A stretch of DNA of 59,515 nt from Rummeliibacillus sp. POC4 (GTDB lineage: Bacteria > Bacillota > Bacilli > Bacillales_A > Planococcaceae): assembly GCF_003576525.1 (NCBI RefSeq), contig NZ_QWUA01000024.1, positions 1-59,515 on the forward strand, in the 5' to 3' direction. The first letter of the stretch is position 1. Every line of letters begins with the position of its first letter. This document shows positions 38,090 through 48,049 of this stretch, piece after piece. The notes under the pieces were generated by a model, which had not been told where the DNA came from, made no database searches, and was given only the letters and a program-made list of their open reading frames with translations. Position numbers and translations under genes: made by a program.

Positions 38090-39526
38090 ATGTCTATCAA
38101 ATATAACGATCAAAAATTTAAAGATAACGTTGAAGAAAACTTAAAAAATACATTTATGAGAGGTGCAGTTGTATCCGCTCAAAATCGTTTAAGAACAGGT
38201 CGTCTAAATGCAGCAGAAGAATTAGGCGATTGGGAAGAATGGCGAAACCATGGAGAAGAAATTCGCCAACATGTTCTCAATAATCTAGATTATTATCTAA
38301 ACGAATTAGCTGACAATGTTGAAAAAGCTGGTGGTCATGTATTTTTTGCAAAAACACCAAAAGATGCGACAGATTATATTCAACAAGTGGTGAAGGAAAA
38401 GAATGCTAAGAAAATTGTTAAATCGAAGTCGATGGTAACAGAAGAAATTAGCTTAAACGAAGCACTTGAAGATATAGGATGTAATGTTGTTGAAACGGAT
38501 TTAGGCGAATATATTCTACAAACTGATAATCATGATAAGCCTTCACATATTGTAGCACCAGCATTACATAAAAATGCGCATCAAGTAAAAGATGTATTTG
38601 TTGACAAGTTAGGGTACGATCCAGAAAAACCTGCTGAAGCAGCAGATCTAGCAAGACACGTTCGTTCTATACTAAGAAACGACTTTTTAACAGCTGATGT
38701 TGGTATTACAGGATGTAACTTTGCCGTTGCAGAATCTGGTTCGATTAGTCTTGTGACAAACGAAGGAAATGCAGGGATGGTAACGACTATTCCAAAAACG
38801 CAAATAACAGTTATGGGTATGGAAAGAATCGTACCTACATTTGAAGAATTAGAAGTTTTAGTCAATATGCTTACTAGAAGTGCAGTAGGTCAAAAATTAC
38901 CTAGTTATGTCAATGTCATTACTGGTCCACGTAAATCAGGTGAAACGGATGGACCAGAAGATTTTCATTTAGTCATTGTAGATAATGGTCGTTCAGATAT
39001 TTTAGGAACCGACTTCCAATCCATTTTACAATGTATTCGCTGTGCTGCTTGTGTTAATGTATGCCCAGTCTATCGACACATTGGCGGACATTCCTATAAC
39101 TCAATCTATTCTGGACCAATCGGAGCAGTTCTAACACCGTTACTTGACGGTTATGATCAACATAAAGAATTACCATATGCATCATCTCTTTGTGGAGCTT
39201 GTTCGGAAGCGTGTCCTGTTAAAATCCCACTACACGAGTTACTTTTAAAACATCGAGAAAGAATTGTTGAAATTGAAGGGAAAGCACCAATTTCAGAAGC
39301 GATGTTGATGAAAGCATTTAGTTTAGGCGGCTCTTCAAGTTCTATATACGCAACGGGTGCTAAAATCGCTTCTAGAGTTATCTCGCCAATTGCAAAAAAT
39401 GGTAAAATTTCAAAAGGGCCAGGACCGTTAAAAGCTTGGACCGAAATACGTGACTTCCCAGCGCCTAAAAAAGAACGATTAAGAGACTGGTTTAAAGAAC
39501 ATGAAAAGGGAAGTGACAAAAAATGA
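38090..39526 (+). CDS. lutB: lactate utilization protein B (4Fe-4S iron-sulfur protein)
   Basis: 478 residues with an LUD-domain N-terminal half and two 4Fe-4S motifs, [19 protein letters not shown] and [13 protein letters not shown], in the second half, which fit electron transfer from lactate. Overlaps lutC by 4 bases. Strong GAGGGGAGG ribosome site. Confidence 0.96.
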   Translation: MSIKYNDQKFKDNVEENLKNTFMRGAVVSAQNRLRTGRLNAAEELGDWEEWRNHGEEIRQHVLNNLDYYLNELADNVEKAGGHVFFAKTPKDATDYIQQVVKEKNAKKIVKSKSMVTEEISLNEALEDIGCNVVETDLGEYILQTDNHDKPSHIVAPALHKNAHQVKDVFVDKLGYDPEKPAEAADLARHVRSILRNDFLTADVGITGCNFAVAESGSISLVTNEGNAGMVTTIPKTQITVMGMERIVPTFEELEVLVNMLTRSAVGQKLPSYVNVITGPRKSGETDGPEDFHLVIVDNGRSDILGTDFQSILQCIRCAACVNVCPVYRHIGGHSYNSIYSGPIGAVLTPLLDGYDQHKELPYASSLCGACSEACPVKIPLHELLLKHRERIVEIEGKAPISEAMLMKAFSLGGSSSSIYATGAKIASRVISPIAKNGKISKGPGPLKAWTEIRDFPAPKKERLRDWFKEHEKGSDKK

Positions 39527-40233
39527 TTCAAAACCGTGAAGAATTTTTAACAACTATTGGGCAATCACTTGGCCGTCCTGTTAATACAACCAAAAAGCCA
39601 GAAAGAAATTGGAAATATGCTCCTCAAAAAAAAGGATATGAAGGATTAACAAATGATGAACTACTTGCAATTCTTGAAGTACAATGCAAGAACATTCATA
39701 CGGATGTTGTCAAAACAACAGCTAGTCAATTACCACAAATATTAGATCAAGTAGTTGAAAATTATAATGGTGGTTCCATTTCGATGTGGCAAGATCCCCG
39801 ATTTGAACAATACCAATTACAAAACCTTTATAATGATCAGTGGATTGAAAAAGGTTACAACGTGCATCTTTGGAAAGAAGAGTTAGCAGATCAAAACATT
39901 CAAAATGCAGAGAAAGCGAATATCGGTATTACGTTTGCAGAGAACGTTTTAGCTGAATCTGGTACAGTTGTATTATATTCTAACCAACATCATGGTAAAT
40001 CAGTTGGGCTATTACCGACTAATTTTGTAGCTATTGTGAAAAAAAGTACAATCGTTCCACGCATGACTCAAGTTTCCGAAGCCTTAACAAAGCGTGTAGA
40101 AAATGGAGAAGTCTTACCATCTGCAATTGATTTTGTTTCAGGACCAAGTAATTCTGCTGATATAGAGATGAAATTAGTTGTCGGTGTTCACGGACCAATA
40201 CACGCGACATATATTGTTTTAACCGACCAATAA
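39523..40233 (+). CDS. lutC: lactate utilization protein C (LUD domain)
   Basis: 236-residue LUD-domain protein, third part of Lut[24 protein letters not shown] and [15 protein letters not shown] are typical. Coupled to lutB by an ATGA overlap. No strong terminator is visible; only an 8-bp inverted repeat with a long loop (40291-40362) lies before the next gene. Confidence 0.94.
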   Translation: MIQNREEFLTTIGQSLGRPVNTTKKPERNWKYAPQKKGYEGLTNDELLAILEVQCKNIHTDVVKTTASQLPQILDQVVENYNGGSISMWQDPRFEQYQLQNLYNDQWIEKGYNVHLWKEELADQNIQNAEKANIGITFAENVLAESGTVVLYSNQHHGKSVGLLPTNFVAIVKKSTIVPRMTQVSEALTKRVENGEVLPSAIDFVSGPSNSADIEMKLVVGVHGPIHATYIVLTDQ

Positions 40234-40411
40234 TGTGAATAAATTCTCGGAAATTGCTAAGCCTAAGTTGGATATTTTAAAACGTTTAAAGCATCTCTGT
40301 CTGTGTAATCATTAGAATGACCCAAACGGAATTTTATATCCACACTAATCATCTAGAGATGCACGATTAGAAAGAAGGAATGTTTTTACTATAGAAAGAA
40401 GGGAGGATGTT

Positions 40412-40801
40412 ATGAATTCAATTCTTTTCTATGATGGAGACTGTGGATTTTGTCAACAATCCGTTCAATTTGTTTTAAAACATGAGCGGAAACATTCTTT
40501 GAGTTTCGCTTCCTTACAAGGGGAAGTAGCTGCAAAATTATTGCCACAAGATTTAACACAAAATCTGGATTCTGTCGTTGTTTATCAAAATGGAAAAGTG
40601 TTAACTGAATCCGATGCAATACTTTTAATAGTAAGGAAATTAAAATTTCCTTTTATCATTCTTCTTATTTTTAAATTAGTGCCGGTTTCAATTCGCAATT
40701 ATTTTTACCAATTAGTTGCTAGAAATCGTTATAAATTTACAGGATTAAGTAAAATGTGTAAAATTCCTGATGAAATTCAACGAAAACGTTTTCTTAACTA
40801 G
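40412..40801 (+). CDS. DCC-family thiol-disulfide oxidoreductase-like protein (DUF393)
   Basis: 129 residues with the family-defining YDGDCGFC motif (residues 7-14), a thioredoxin-like half, then a hydrophobic stretch LKFPFIILLIFKLVPVSI and the closing RYKFTGLSKMCKIPDE. Similar to YuxK of B. subtilis. Function untested. ATG follows AAGGGAGG. It may be transcribed with lutABC or alone. Confidence 0.85.
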   Translation: MNSILFYDGDCGFCQQSVQFVLKHERKHSLSFASLQGEVAAKLLPQDLTQNLDSVVVYQNGKVLTESDAILLIVRKLKFPFIILLIFKLVPVSIRNYFYQLVARNRYKFTGLSKMCKIPDEIQRKRFLN

Positions 40802-40854
40802 AGGTCATTCAAAAAATTTATAACAAAGTATAATTTTAATGTTATTTACTTATG

Positions 40855-40873
40855 TATAATAATCGCTTATTAT
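40855..40873. promoter_or_regulatory. palindromic operator on the aconitase promoter
   Basis: ATAATAA-TCGC-TTATTAT, a perfect 18-base inverted repeat (40856-40873), overlaps a TATAAT (40855-40860) about 70 bases before acnA. B. subtilis citB is repressed by CcpC at ATAA-N7-TTAT dyads; the half sites here fit (ATAA...TTAT), but the spacing of the inner pair is 4, not 7. I infer a citrate-responsive or similar operator. Confidence 0.5.
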
Positions 40874-40941
40874 TGTGTGTGGAGAAAAGTAGCTCAATTA
40901 TTTAAGCCTTTTCATAAGTTAATTAGAGGGGGAACCGAACA

Positions 40942-43647
40942 ATGGCAAACAAAAACTTGCATAACAGTCGCTCTTCATTTGAAGTTAACGGTAAAACTTA
41001 TAACTTTTATCGTTTAGCTGCAATCGAAGAAGCAGGCGTTGCAAAAGTATCACGCCTTCCTTATTCAATCAAAGTATTATTAGAATCAGTATTACGTCAA
41101 TATGATGGTTACGTAATCAAAGAAGAACACGTAGACAATTTGGCTAAATGGGGTAAAGATTCAGATGCAAATGCTGAAGTACCTTTCAAACCATCTCGTG
41201 TTGTACTTCAAGATTTCACTGGTGTACCAGTAGTAGTTGACTTAACATCACTACGTACAGCTATGAAAGAAATGGGCGGCGACCCTAACGAAATCAACCC
41301 TGCAATTCCAGTTGATTTAGTTATCGACCACTCAGTTCAAGTTGATAAATACGGTAACTCTTCAGCTTTACAAGCTAACATGGATCTTGAATTTGAACGT
41401 AATGCAGAACGTTACAACTTCCTTAAATGGGCTCAAACTGCATATGATAATTTCCGTGCTGTTCCACCAGCAACTGGTATCGTTCACCAAGTAAACTTAG
41501 AGTATTTAGCTCCAGTTGTACACGTAAACGAAAATGCTGATGGGACATTCGAAACTTTCCCAGATTCAGTTGTAGGTACTGACTCTCATACTACAATGAT
41601 CAACGGTCTAGGCGTTCTTGGTTGGGGCGTTGGTGGTATCGAAGCCGAAGCAGGTATGCTTGGACAACCTTCATACTTCCCAATTCCAGAAGTTATCGGT
41701 GTAAAACTAGTTGGTAAACTTCCAAGTGGTTCTACAGCTACTGACTTAGCTCTTAAAGTTACACAAGAACTACGTAAAAAAGGTGTTGTAGGTAAATTCG
41801 TTGAGTTCTTCGGACCTGGCGTACCTGAACTTCCTTTAGCTGACCGTGCAACAATCTCTAATATGGCTCCTGAATATGGTGCAACTTGTGGTTACTTCGC
41901 AATCGATAACGTATCACTTGATTACATGCGTTTAACTGGTCGTGACGAAGAACATATCCAAGTTGTTGAAGCTTACTTAAAAGCAAACAACATGTTCTTT
42001 GACCCAGAATTAGAACCAACTTACACTGACGTTGTAGAAATTAACTTAGCAGATATCGAATCAAACCTTTCAGGTCCTAAACGTCCACAAGACTTGATTC
42101 CACTTTCTGAAATGAAAAAACGCTACCACGAAGTAGTAGTTGCTCCAGCTGGTGTTCAAGGCTTCGGTTTAACTGAAGAAGAATTCACTAAAACTGCAAC
42201 TGCTAAATTTGCAGATGGCGATGTAGAAATCCCAGCAGGTGCTGTTGGTATTGCTGCAATCACTTCTTGTACAAATACTTCAAACCCATACGTTTTAATC
42301 GCTGCAGGTCTTGTTGCGAAAAAAGCTGTTGAAAAAGGCTTAGAAGTTCCTAAATGGGTTAAAACTTCATTGGCACCAGGTTCAAAAGTTGTTACTGGTT
42401 ACTTAAAAGACGCTGGTTTACAACCATACCTTGATCAACTTGGTTTCAACATTGTAGGTTACGGTTGTACTACATGTATCGGTAACTCAGGTCCATTACT
42501 TCCTGAAATCGAAGATGCAATCAGATCTAACGATTTATTCGTAACATCTGTACTTTCTGGTAACCGTAACTTCGAAGGTCGTGTACACCCATTAGTAAAA
42601 GCTAACTACTTAGCTTCACCTCCATTGGTTGTTGCTTATGCATTAGCTGGTACTGTAGATGTTGACCTACGTAAAGATTCATTCGGTAAAGACAAAGATG
42701 GTAAAGACGTATTCTTCGATGATATCTGGCCATCAGCTGACGAAGTAAACGCAGTACTTTCTAAAGTTGTTACTCGTGAATTATTCCAAAAAGAATATGA
42801 AACAGTATTCAACGCAAACGAAAAATGGAATGCAATTGAAATTTCATCTGACTCATTATATGAATTTGATGACAAATCAACTTACATCCAAAACCCACCA
42901 TTCTTCCAACACTTATCTGCTAAACCAGAAGATATCCAAACACTTTCTGGCTTACGTGTGTTAGCTAAATTTGGTGATTCTATTACAACTGACCACATTT
43001 CTCCTGCAGGTGCAATTGGTAAAGATACTCCTGCTGGTAAATACTTACGTGAAAACGGTGTAGAACCACGTAACTTCAACTCTTACGGTTCTCGTCGTGG
43101 TAACCACGAAGTAATGATGCGTGGTACATTTGCAAACATCCGTATCCGTAACCAAATCGCTCCGGGTACAGAAGGTGGCTTCACTACTTACTGGCCAACA
43201 GGCGAAGTGGAATACATCTATGATGCAGCAATGAAATACGCTAAAAACCACACAGGTTTAGTAGTACTTGCTGGTAAAGATTACGGTATGGGTTCTTCAC
43301 GTGACTGGGCAGCTAAAGGTACTAACCTTCTAGGTGTTAAAACAGTTATCGCTGAATCTTACGAACGTATCCACCGTTCTAACCTAGTAATGATGGGTGT
43401 TCTTCCATTACAATTTGTTGATGGTCAAAACGCTGAATCTCTAGGCCTTACTGGTGAAGAAACATTTGCAGTTAACATCGCTGAAGGTGTTAAACCTCGT
43501 GATATCTTAACTGTAACAGCAACTGCTAAAGATGGTTCTACAAAACAATTCAAAGCACTTGCTCGTTTCGACTCAGAAGTGGAAGTAGATTACTACCGTA
43601 ACGGCGGTATCCTACAAATGGTATTACGTAACAAATTAGCTAAATAA
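40942..43647 (+). CDS. citB: aconitate hydratase (aconitase A)
   Basis: TCA-cycle enzyme, citrate to isocitrate, and in Bacilli also an RNA-binding protein. The 901 residues are full length. [4Fe-4S] cysteines lie in [10 protein letters not shown] and [36 protein letters not shown] and [12 protein letters not shown] are the signatures. Very strong ribosome site (AGAGGGGGAA) and strongly biased codons, as expected for an abundant enzyme. Single gene, with a near-perfect terminator. Confidence 0.98.
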   Translation: MANKNLHNSRSSFEVNGKTYNFYRLAAIEEAGVAKVSRLPYSIKVLLESVLRQYDGYVIKEEHVDNLAKWGKDSDANAEVPFKPSRVVLQDFTGVPVVVDLTSLRTAMKEMGGDPNEINPAIPVDLVIDHSVQVDKYGNSSALQANMDLEFERNAERYNFLKWAQTAYDNFRAVPPATGIVHQVNLEYLAPVVHVNENADGTFETFPDSVVGTDSHTTMINGLGVLGWGVGGIEAEAGMLGQPSYFPIPEVIGVKLVGKLPSGSTATDLALKVTQELRKKGVVGKFVEFFGPGVPELPLADRATISNMAPEYGATCGYFAIDNVSLDYMRLTGRDEEHIQVVEAYLKANNMFFDPELEPTYTDVVEINLADIESNLSGPKRPQDLIPLSEMKKRYHEVVVAPAGVQGFGLTEEEFTKTATAKFADGDVEIPAGAVGIAAITSCTNTSNPYVLIAAGLVAKKAVEKGLEVPKWVKTSLAPGSKVVTGYLKDAGLQPYLDQLGFNIVGYGCTTCIGNSGPLLPEIEDAIRSNDLFVTSVLSGNRNFEGRVHPLVKANYLASPPLVVAYALAGTVDVDLRKDSFGKDKDGKDVFFDDIWPSADEVNAVLSKVVTRELFQKEYETVFNANEKWNAIEISSDSLYEFDDKSTYIQNPPFFQHLSAKPEDIQTLSGLRVLAKFGDSITTDHISPAGAIGKDTPAGKYLRENGVEPRNFNSYGSRRGNHEVMMRGTFANIRIRNQIAPGTEGGFTTYWPTGEVEYIYDAAMKYAKNHTGLVVLAGKDYGMGSSRDWAAKGTNLLGVKTVIAESYERIHRSNLVMMGVLPLQFVDGQNAESLGLTGEETFAVNIAEGVKPRDILTVTATAKDGSTKQFKALARFDSEVEVDYYRNGGILQMVLRNKLAK

Positions 43648-43669
43648 GTTAATCATAGGTAATACTCCT

Positions 43670-43708
43670 TACACGTGCACAAAATTTTGTGCACGTGTAT
43701 TTTTTTAG
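43670..43708 (+). terminator. intrinsic terminator of citB
   Basis: A 30-base perfect palindrome (TACACGTGCACAAAA and its complement) directly followed by seven T. Confidence 0.93.
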
Positions 43709-43771
43709 TAAAAATGTAATGTTTTTATGATATATTATTACTATATAAATAAAAATGAGGCGATATTTTAA

Positions 43772-45679
43772 ATGAGAAAAATAAAACTGAACAAACGAAA
43801 GGTATTATACTCTGCAAGTTTCATTTTAGGTATGACTTTATTTTCTGTTAATGCAAACGCAGAGGATCATAACGATGGAACAAGTACATCATTAAATACT
43901 ATTAATGAAAATGATACTACCATTACAGATGAAACAAACGAACAGCAACAAGAATTTCAATTTGCTAAAGTATTATCATCTGTTGAGCTTGTCACGCCAG
44001 AAACACTAGAATCCACTCATCTATCTTTACCTGTAAGCCAATATACATACAATGTAAAGCAATCGAGCAACAAGGATTATGCTGAAGTACAGATTGGCGG
44101 GAATACATATTGGGTTAAAATCGACAATTTAACAGCTTCCGAAGAACAACCAAAAAAATTGGAAGAAAAGCGTCATTTAACGATTAAAACAAAAAGTAAA
44201 TTTACTGTTTATGCATCAAATAATAACCAATCAGACGTTCTACTAGAAGGAACAACAGCTTCAAAATTCCATGTTTTAGATATAGTTAATGACTATTATG
44301 TAGTTGAAGTTGCTGGTGTAAAAGGATATATTCCAATCAGTCAAGTGAATCTCAATTATAAAAAAAATAGCAATGTTGAAGTTGCCACTAAATCTATCAA
44401 AGTCTATAAGAGCATCAAGGGTAAATACAAAACAATTGGTACACTAAAAAGTGGTGCGGTTGTAAAGGTTACTAAATCGACAACGAATTACCATCAAATC
44501 CAAATTGGCTCACAAAGATATGCAATACCTAAAAAAGGAACAATACCTACTGAAAAGTCTGCTTCTCTAGGTAAATTAGTAAAAGAAGTGTACCCAGTCA
44601 CATTAAAGGTAAGCTCAACGAATTATGTTTATTCTTCTAAGGGAAATAAAATCGGGACTATTTTAAAAGGACAATCAATTACCCTTAAAGGCTTAAAAGA
44701 GAATAAGGGTATTATCAATTTCATGGGTAAATCAGGTTATGTAAATCTTAAGTACTATAACCATTCAAATATGGTAAACCCTAAGAAAAGTATTACGTAT
44801 GGTAGGTACAATTATTACCTTCGTGTTATAGCACAGTTATACCCCGAATTCACTGAGATTGAAAAAATAGGAAAATCAGTACAAGGTAGATCTATTTATG
44901 CACTACGAGTTGGGAATGGTAAAAAGGAAATTTTAATGGATGGTGCCATACATGCTAGAGAACATATGACAACAAACGTTTTAATGGAAATGATAGATAA
45001 TTATACAGTAGCGTACCGTAAAGGAGCACATTTCGCTGGGTATAATGTAAAAAGTACATTAAATAAGACAAGTATTTGGTTTGTGCCAATGATGAACCCA
45101 GATGGTGTAACCTTAGTTCAAAAAGGCATCAATTCTATGGATTCGAAATATAAATCTACTTTGAAAAAATATAATCATGGCAGCAATAATTTCAATCGCT
45201 GGAAAGCAAATGGCCGTGGGGTTGATTTGAACCGCAACTTCGATGGTTTGTGGAAATACTTAGCATACACACCGAAATCATTCATGAATTATAAAGGGCC
45301 AAGTGCATTCTCAGAACCCGAAGCACAAGCTTTAAAAGCATTTGTACAACGTCATCATTTTAAAATGGACTTATCATACCATTCATCAGGACAAATTGTT
45401 TATTGGTTTAACTTCCAAAAAGGCTCTAACTACAAACGAGATTTAAAATTAGCAAGAAATGTAGCTAGAATAACAGGATATTCAGTAGTTCCACCAATGT
45501 ATTATCGAGGATCAGGTTCTTCTGCCGATTGGTTTATTTTAAATCAAAAGAAACCAGGTTTAACAATCGAAATTGCACCATACGCAGGGAATGGACCAGT
45601 TCCGCATCGCTACTGGACTAGTGTTTGGAACAAAAACAAATCTATCGGTCTATTTGGAGCGAAAGAGGCAAGTAAATAA
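43772..45679 (+). CDS. secreted M14 zinc carboxypeptidase with SH3-like repeats
   Basis: 635 residues. Signal peptide (1-30, cleavage after ANA), a Thr/Asn/Glu-rich linker, then about three SH3-like beta modules (residues about 95-325), the usual cell-wall-binding type. The C-terminal M14 domain has zinc ligands H394 and E397 (HAREH) and H537 (YHSSG), substrate residues VDLNRNF (R488) and the catalytic E600 in TIEIAP. All catalytic residues are present. It probably trims wall peptides or D/L-glutamyl links outside the cell; the exact substrate is unknown. Monocistronic. Confidence 0.88.
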   Translation: MRKIKLNKRKVLYSASFILGMTLFSVNANAEDHNDGTSTSLNTINENDTTITDETNEQQQEFQFAKVLSSVELVTPETLESTHLSLPVSQYTYNVKQSSNKDYAEVQIGGNTYWVKIDNLTASEEQPKKLEEKRHLTIKTKSKFTVYASNNNQSDVLLEGTTASKFHVLDIVNDYYVVEVAGVKGYIPISQVNLNYKKNSNVEVATKSIKVYKSIKGKYKTIGTLKSGAVVKVTKSTTNYHQIQIGSQRYAIPKKGTIPTEKSASLGKLVKEVYPVTLKVSSTNYVYSSKGNKIGTILKGQSITLKGLKENKGIINFMGKSGYVNLKYYNHSNMVNPKKSITYGRYNYYLRVIAQLYPEFTEIEKIGKSVQGRSIYALRVGNGKKEILMDGAIHAREHMTTNVLMEMIDNYTVAYRKGAHFAGYNVKSTLNKTSIWFVPMMNPDGVTLVQKGINSMDSKYKSTLKKYNHGSNNFNRWKANGRGVDLNRNFDGLWKYLAYTPKSFMNYKGPSAFSEPEAQALKAFVQRHHFKMDLSYHSSGQIVYWFNFQKGSNYKRDLKLARNVARITGYSVVPPMYYRGSGSSADWFILNQKKPGLTIEIAPYAGNGPVPHRYWTSVWNKNKSIGLFGAKEASK

Positions 45680-45723
45680 AATTGAATTGAAAAACTCAAG
45701 GTAGTTAAAAGCTAGATTAAAAA

Positions 45724-45758
45724 CAAAGGCAGGAGAAAAATTCCTGTCTTTGTTTTTT
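45724..45758. terminator. terminator between M14 peptidase and VOC gene
   Basis: CAAAGgCAGGA / TCCTGtCTTTG stem, loop GAAAAAT, then TTTTTT; the genes on either side converge. Confidence 0.85.
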
Positions 45759-45843
45759 GTATGGAGTAAAAATGTGGTAGGGCAACAAAAAGGATGTTCC
45801 ACCCCATGTCATTTAACATCATCCCATTAATGAAAGGCTCGTA

Positions 45844-46224
45844 CTATTGACAAACGCCCAAAGGATTATCGTCTGGGTCGTAAAAGGTGAAAAATTTAGT
45901 ATTCTCGTCTCCACTTATTTGGTTTACTTTTACTTTCTTTGAGACTAAATGTTTATGAATTTCTTCTATGTCATCATCGGGAATAAAGTTATAATATTTA
46001 CTTACTCCAAACTTATTTTCTGGAAAATTCATTGGTTGGTGATTTAGCGTTCTAACCAGGCATACTACCGTCTGAGAGTGTTCGCCAATCCTCATTACTG
46101 CAGCCTCTTCTTCTATATAAATTAGTTTGAATCCAAGAATATCCTCATACCATATTGCTGAATTTGCAGGATCTTTAACGGGGATAAAAACTCCCTCAAC
46201 ACCTTTTAAAAGTGCATTTGTCAT
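45844..46224 (-). CDS. VOC (glyoxalase/bleomycin-resistance fold) protein
   Basis: 126-residue single VOC domain. GVFIPVKDPANSAIWYEDILGFKL opens the first beta-alpha-beta unit and FFTFYDPDDNPLGVCQ closes the second, with a possible metal Glu missing or shifted. Substrate unknown; such proteins include fosfomycin-, glyoxal- and dioxygenase-type enzymes. Minus strand, AGGAGG ribosome site. Confidence 0.8.
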   Translation of the reverse strand: MTNALLKGVEGVFIPVKDPANSAIWYEDILGFKLIYIEEEAAVMRIGEHSQTVVCLVRTLNHQPMNFPENKFGVSKYYNFIPDDDIEEIHKHLVSKKVKVNQISGDENTKFFTFYDPDDNPLGVCQ

Positions 46225-46413
46225 ATCATATAACCTCCTGTGTACAACATAATACTAACTTCGAGAAATCATCTGTTAAAACCTTCTTCGATTAAACTAA
46301 CTTAGTTTAATTAACAATTACCGATAATATTCTCTTTGAGATTCCTGGCATATCAGTGTAAACAATAAGATTTTTTATAGAAAGTCCGCTATACTGAAGA
46401 AGAGGTGAAAGAA

Positions 46414-46839
46414 ATGTTTGTAAGTGAAAAAGAAATAGAAATTCGATATGCAGAAACGGACCAAATGGGGGTAGTATATCATGCGAACTATGTCATTTGG
46501 TTGGAATTAGGAAGAACACAGTTGATTCACGATCTTGGATTTTCTGTTACAAAATTTGAAGAGGATGGTTATCTTTCTCCAGTTATGAATATCAATGTTA
46601 GTTATAAGGCAGCGATGCGATATGGAGAAAAAGCCATTATACGTACTTGGGTTAAATCACAAGATCGTTTACGTACCGTATATGCTTATGAAATCCTACA
46701 TACTGATGGAACTGTTGCTGCAACTGCAACTTCTGAACATATAGTTGTAAAAAAAGAAAGTTTTCGACCCGTTCCTTTTAATCGTGTGGATGAAGTATGG
46801 TTTAATAAATATAAAGAAATTGCAGAAATCCAACAATAA
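46414..46839 (+). CDS. yneP: acyl-CoA thioesterase, YbgC/YneP family
   Basis: 141-residue hotdog-fold thioesterase: IRYAETDQMGVVYHANYVIWLELGRTQL is the 4HBT signature with the catalytic aspartate in YAETDQMG. ATG at 46414 lies after GAGGTGA; the in-frame GTG at 46405 is within that site. It sits in the citB-to-parC part of the chromosome as in B. subtilis. Confidence 0.9.
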   Translation: MFVSEKEIEIRYAETDQMGVVYHANYVIWLELGRTQLIHDLGFSVTKFEEDGYLSPVMNINVSYKAAMRYGEKAIIRTWVKSQDRLRTVYAYEILHTDGTVAATATSEHIVVKKESFRPVPFNRVDEVWFNKYKEIAEIQQ

Positions 46840-46850
46840 TATTGTCCAAA

Positions 46851-46880
46851 ACAAAAAGCATGCTATTAGCATGCTTTTGT
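46851..46880. terminator. bidirectional terminator between yneP and yneR
   Basis: CAAAAaGCATGC / GCATGCTTTTG stem, loop TATTA, with A-run and T-run flanks; lies between convergent genes. Confidence 0.9.
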
Positions 46881-46883
46881 TTG

Positions 46884-47174
46884 TTATTGTTTATATTCGT
46901 ACTTCAATTCATCGATCTCTTCATCAAAATCTACGATCAAATCATGGTCATTAAAAAACCATTCATCATCTTTTTCGATAAAGAATGTTATTCCATTTCT
47001 TTGTAAAACAATGGATGGGGTAAGAGGATCATCTTTACTCATACCAAGTGAAAACCCTGTATGAAAAGGATTAGAGCCCCCATAACGTGCGTAAAAGCGA
47101 ATGTAATCACCCGATTGCGCATTCATTTCATCATAAAACCACTTTAAAGCTTGTTCTGTAATGACAATTTTCAT
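46884..47174 (-). CDS. yneR: HesB/YadR/YneR-family protein
   Basis: 96 residues. The fold is that of A-type Fe-S carriers (VITEQALKWFYDEM, RFYARYGGSNPFHTGFSLG), but there is not a single cysteine, so it cannot carry a cluster like IscA; this is normal for the YneR subgroup. Function unknown. It lies 24 bases before plsY on the minus strand in the same order as B. subtilis yneR-yneS. Confidence 0.85.
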   Translation of the reverse strand: MKIVITEQALKWFYDEMNAQSGDYIRFYARYGGSNPFHTGFSLGMSKDDPLTPSIVLQRNGITFFIEKDDEWFFNDHDLIVDFDEEIDELKYEYKQ

Positions 47175-47198
47175 GTGAGCTCTCCTCTGGAAAACTTG

Positions 47199-47801
47199 TT
47201 ATAACCAATTTACTTTTGGTTCTGTACCATCTTTTATACGTGAAATATTGGAACGATGACGATAAAATATAAAGACAGCTAGTATTGTAACAATAAATAA
47301 TAGCAAATATTCTTTTTCCAAAATAGCAAAGATAAGTGCGTAGATAAATGCAACAACAGCTGCAAAAATAGATGCAAGACTAACCATTTTAAATAATTTT
47401 AAACAAATTAAAAAGGCAATGACTAGTAAAATAAAGAGTGGCCAGTGATAACCTAATAGCATACCGCCTGAAGTTGCAACTGCTTTACCACCTCTAAAAC
47501 CGGCGAAAATCGGAAACATATGACCGAATACTGCTACAAGTCCAGCGACAAGAGGATGCAAGCCACTGTCTGCGAAAATAGCTAATGTTGGTAAAAGGGT
47601 AGCAACTGTTCCTTTTAAAATATCCATAACCATTACAACAATACCCGCTTTTTTTCCTAACACACGGAAGGTATTTGTTGCACCTAGATTGCCACTGCCA
47701 TGTTTACGAATATCTGTTTTATAAAATATTTGTCCGATCCATAGCGCAGAAGGAATAGATCCTATTAAATAGGCTAAAACCAAAACTAGAAAAATAATCA
47801 T
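47199..47801 (-). CDS. plsY: glycerol-3-phosphate acyltransferase PlsY
   Basis: Membrane enzyme that transfers acyl from acyl-phosphate to glycerol-3-phosphate, the first step of phospholipid synthesis. 200 residues, about five spans, with the three conserved cytoplasmic motifs: SIPSALWIG, KHGSGNLGATNTFR with the catalytic region, and GFRGGKAVATSGG. YneS of B. subtilis. Divergent from parE. Confidence 0.96.
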   Translation of the reverse strand: MIIFLVLVLAYLIGSIPSALWIGQIFYKTDIRKHGSGNLGATNTFRVLGKKAGIVVMVMDILKGTVATLLPTLAIFADSGLHPLVAGLVAVFGHMFPIFAGFRGGKAVATSGGMLLGYHWPLFILLVIAFLICLKLFKMVSLASIFAAVVAFIYALIFAILEKEYLLLFIVTILAVFIFYRHRSNISRIKDGTEPKVNWL

Positions 47802-47978
47802 AAAAAACTCCTTCTTACTTAGTAGTTGGTACTATTATAATGTACTAATAGTTTATCATGAATTCGCTAGAATACACAATACAACAACTTTATTTCTTCT
47901 TTATAATAATATTCTTATTTTCTTTTCGTTTCAACGTTTGATACAATAAATGCTGTATGTAAATAAAAATGCAAGAAG

Positions 47979-48031
47979 TTGACAGTTCTAAAGTTTGTGT
48001 TTAATATGAATAGAAGTAGAACGGGTGTTTG
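47979..48031 (+). promoter_or_regulatory. parEC promoter with LexA-like box
   Basis: TTGACA (47979-47984), 17-base spacer, TAATAT (48002-48007). At 48018-48031, near +5 to +18, lies AGAAC-GGGT-GTTTG, 12 of 14 matches to the LexA consensus CGAACRNRYGTTYC. parEC is among SOS genes reported in S. aureus, as I recall, so the site is credible. Confidence 0.65.
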
Positions 48032-48049
48032 TATTTAGGGGGAATTTTT

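Noticed and set aside
40291-40362. 8-bp inverted repeat GCATCTCT/AGAGATGC after lutC
   Set aside because: Loop of more than 50 bases and no T-run, so not called a terminator.
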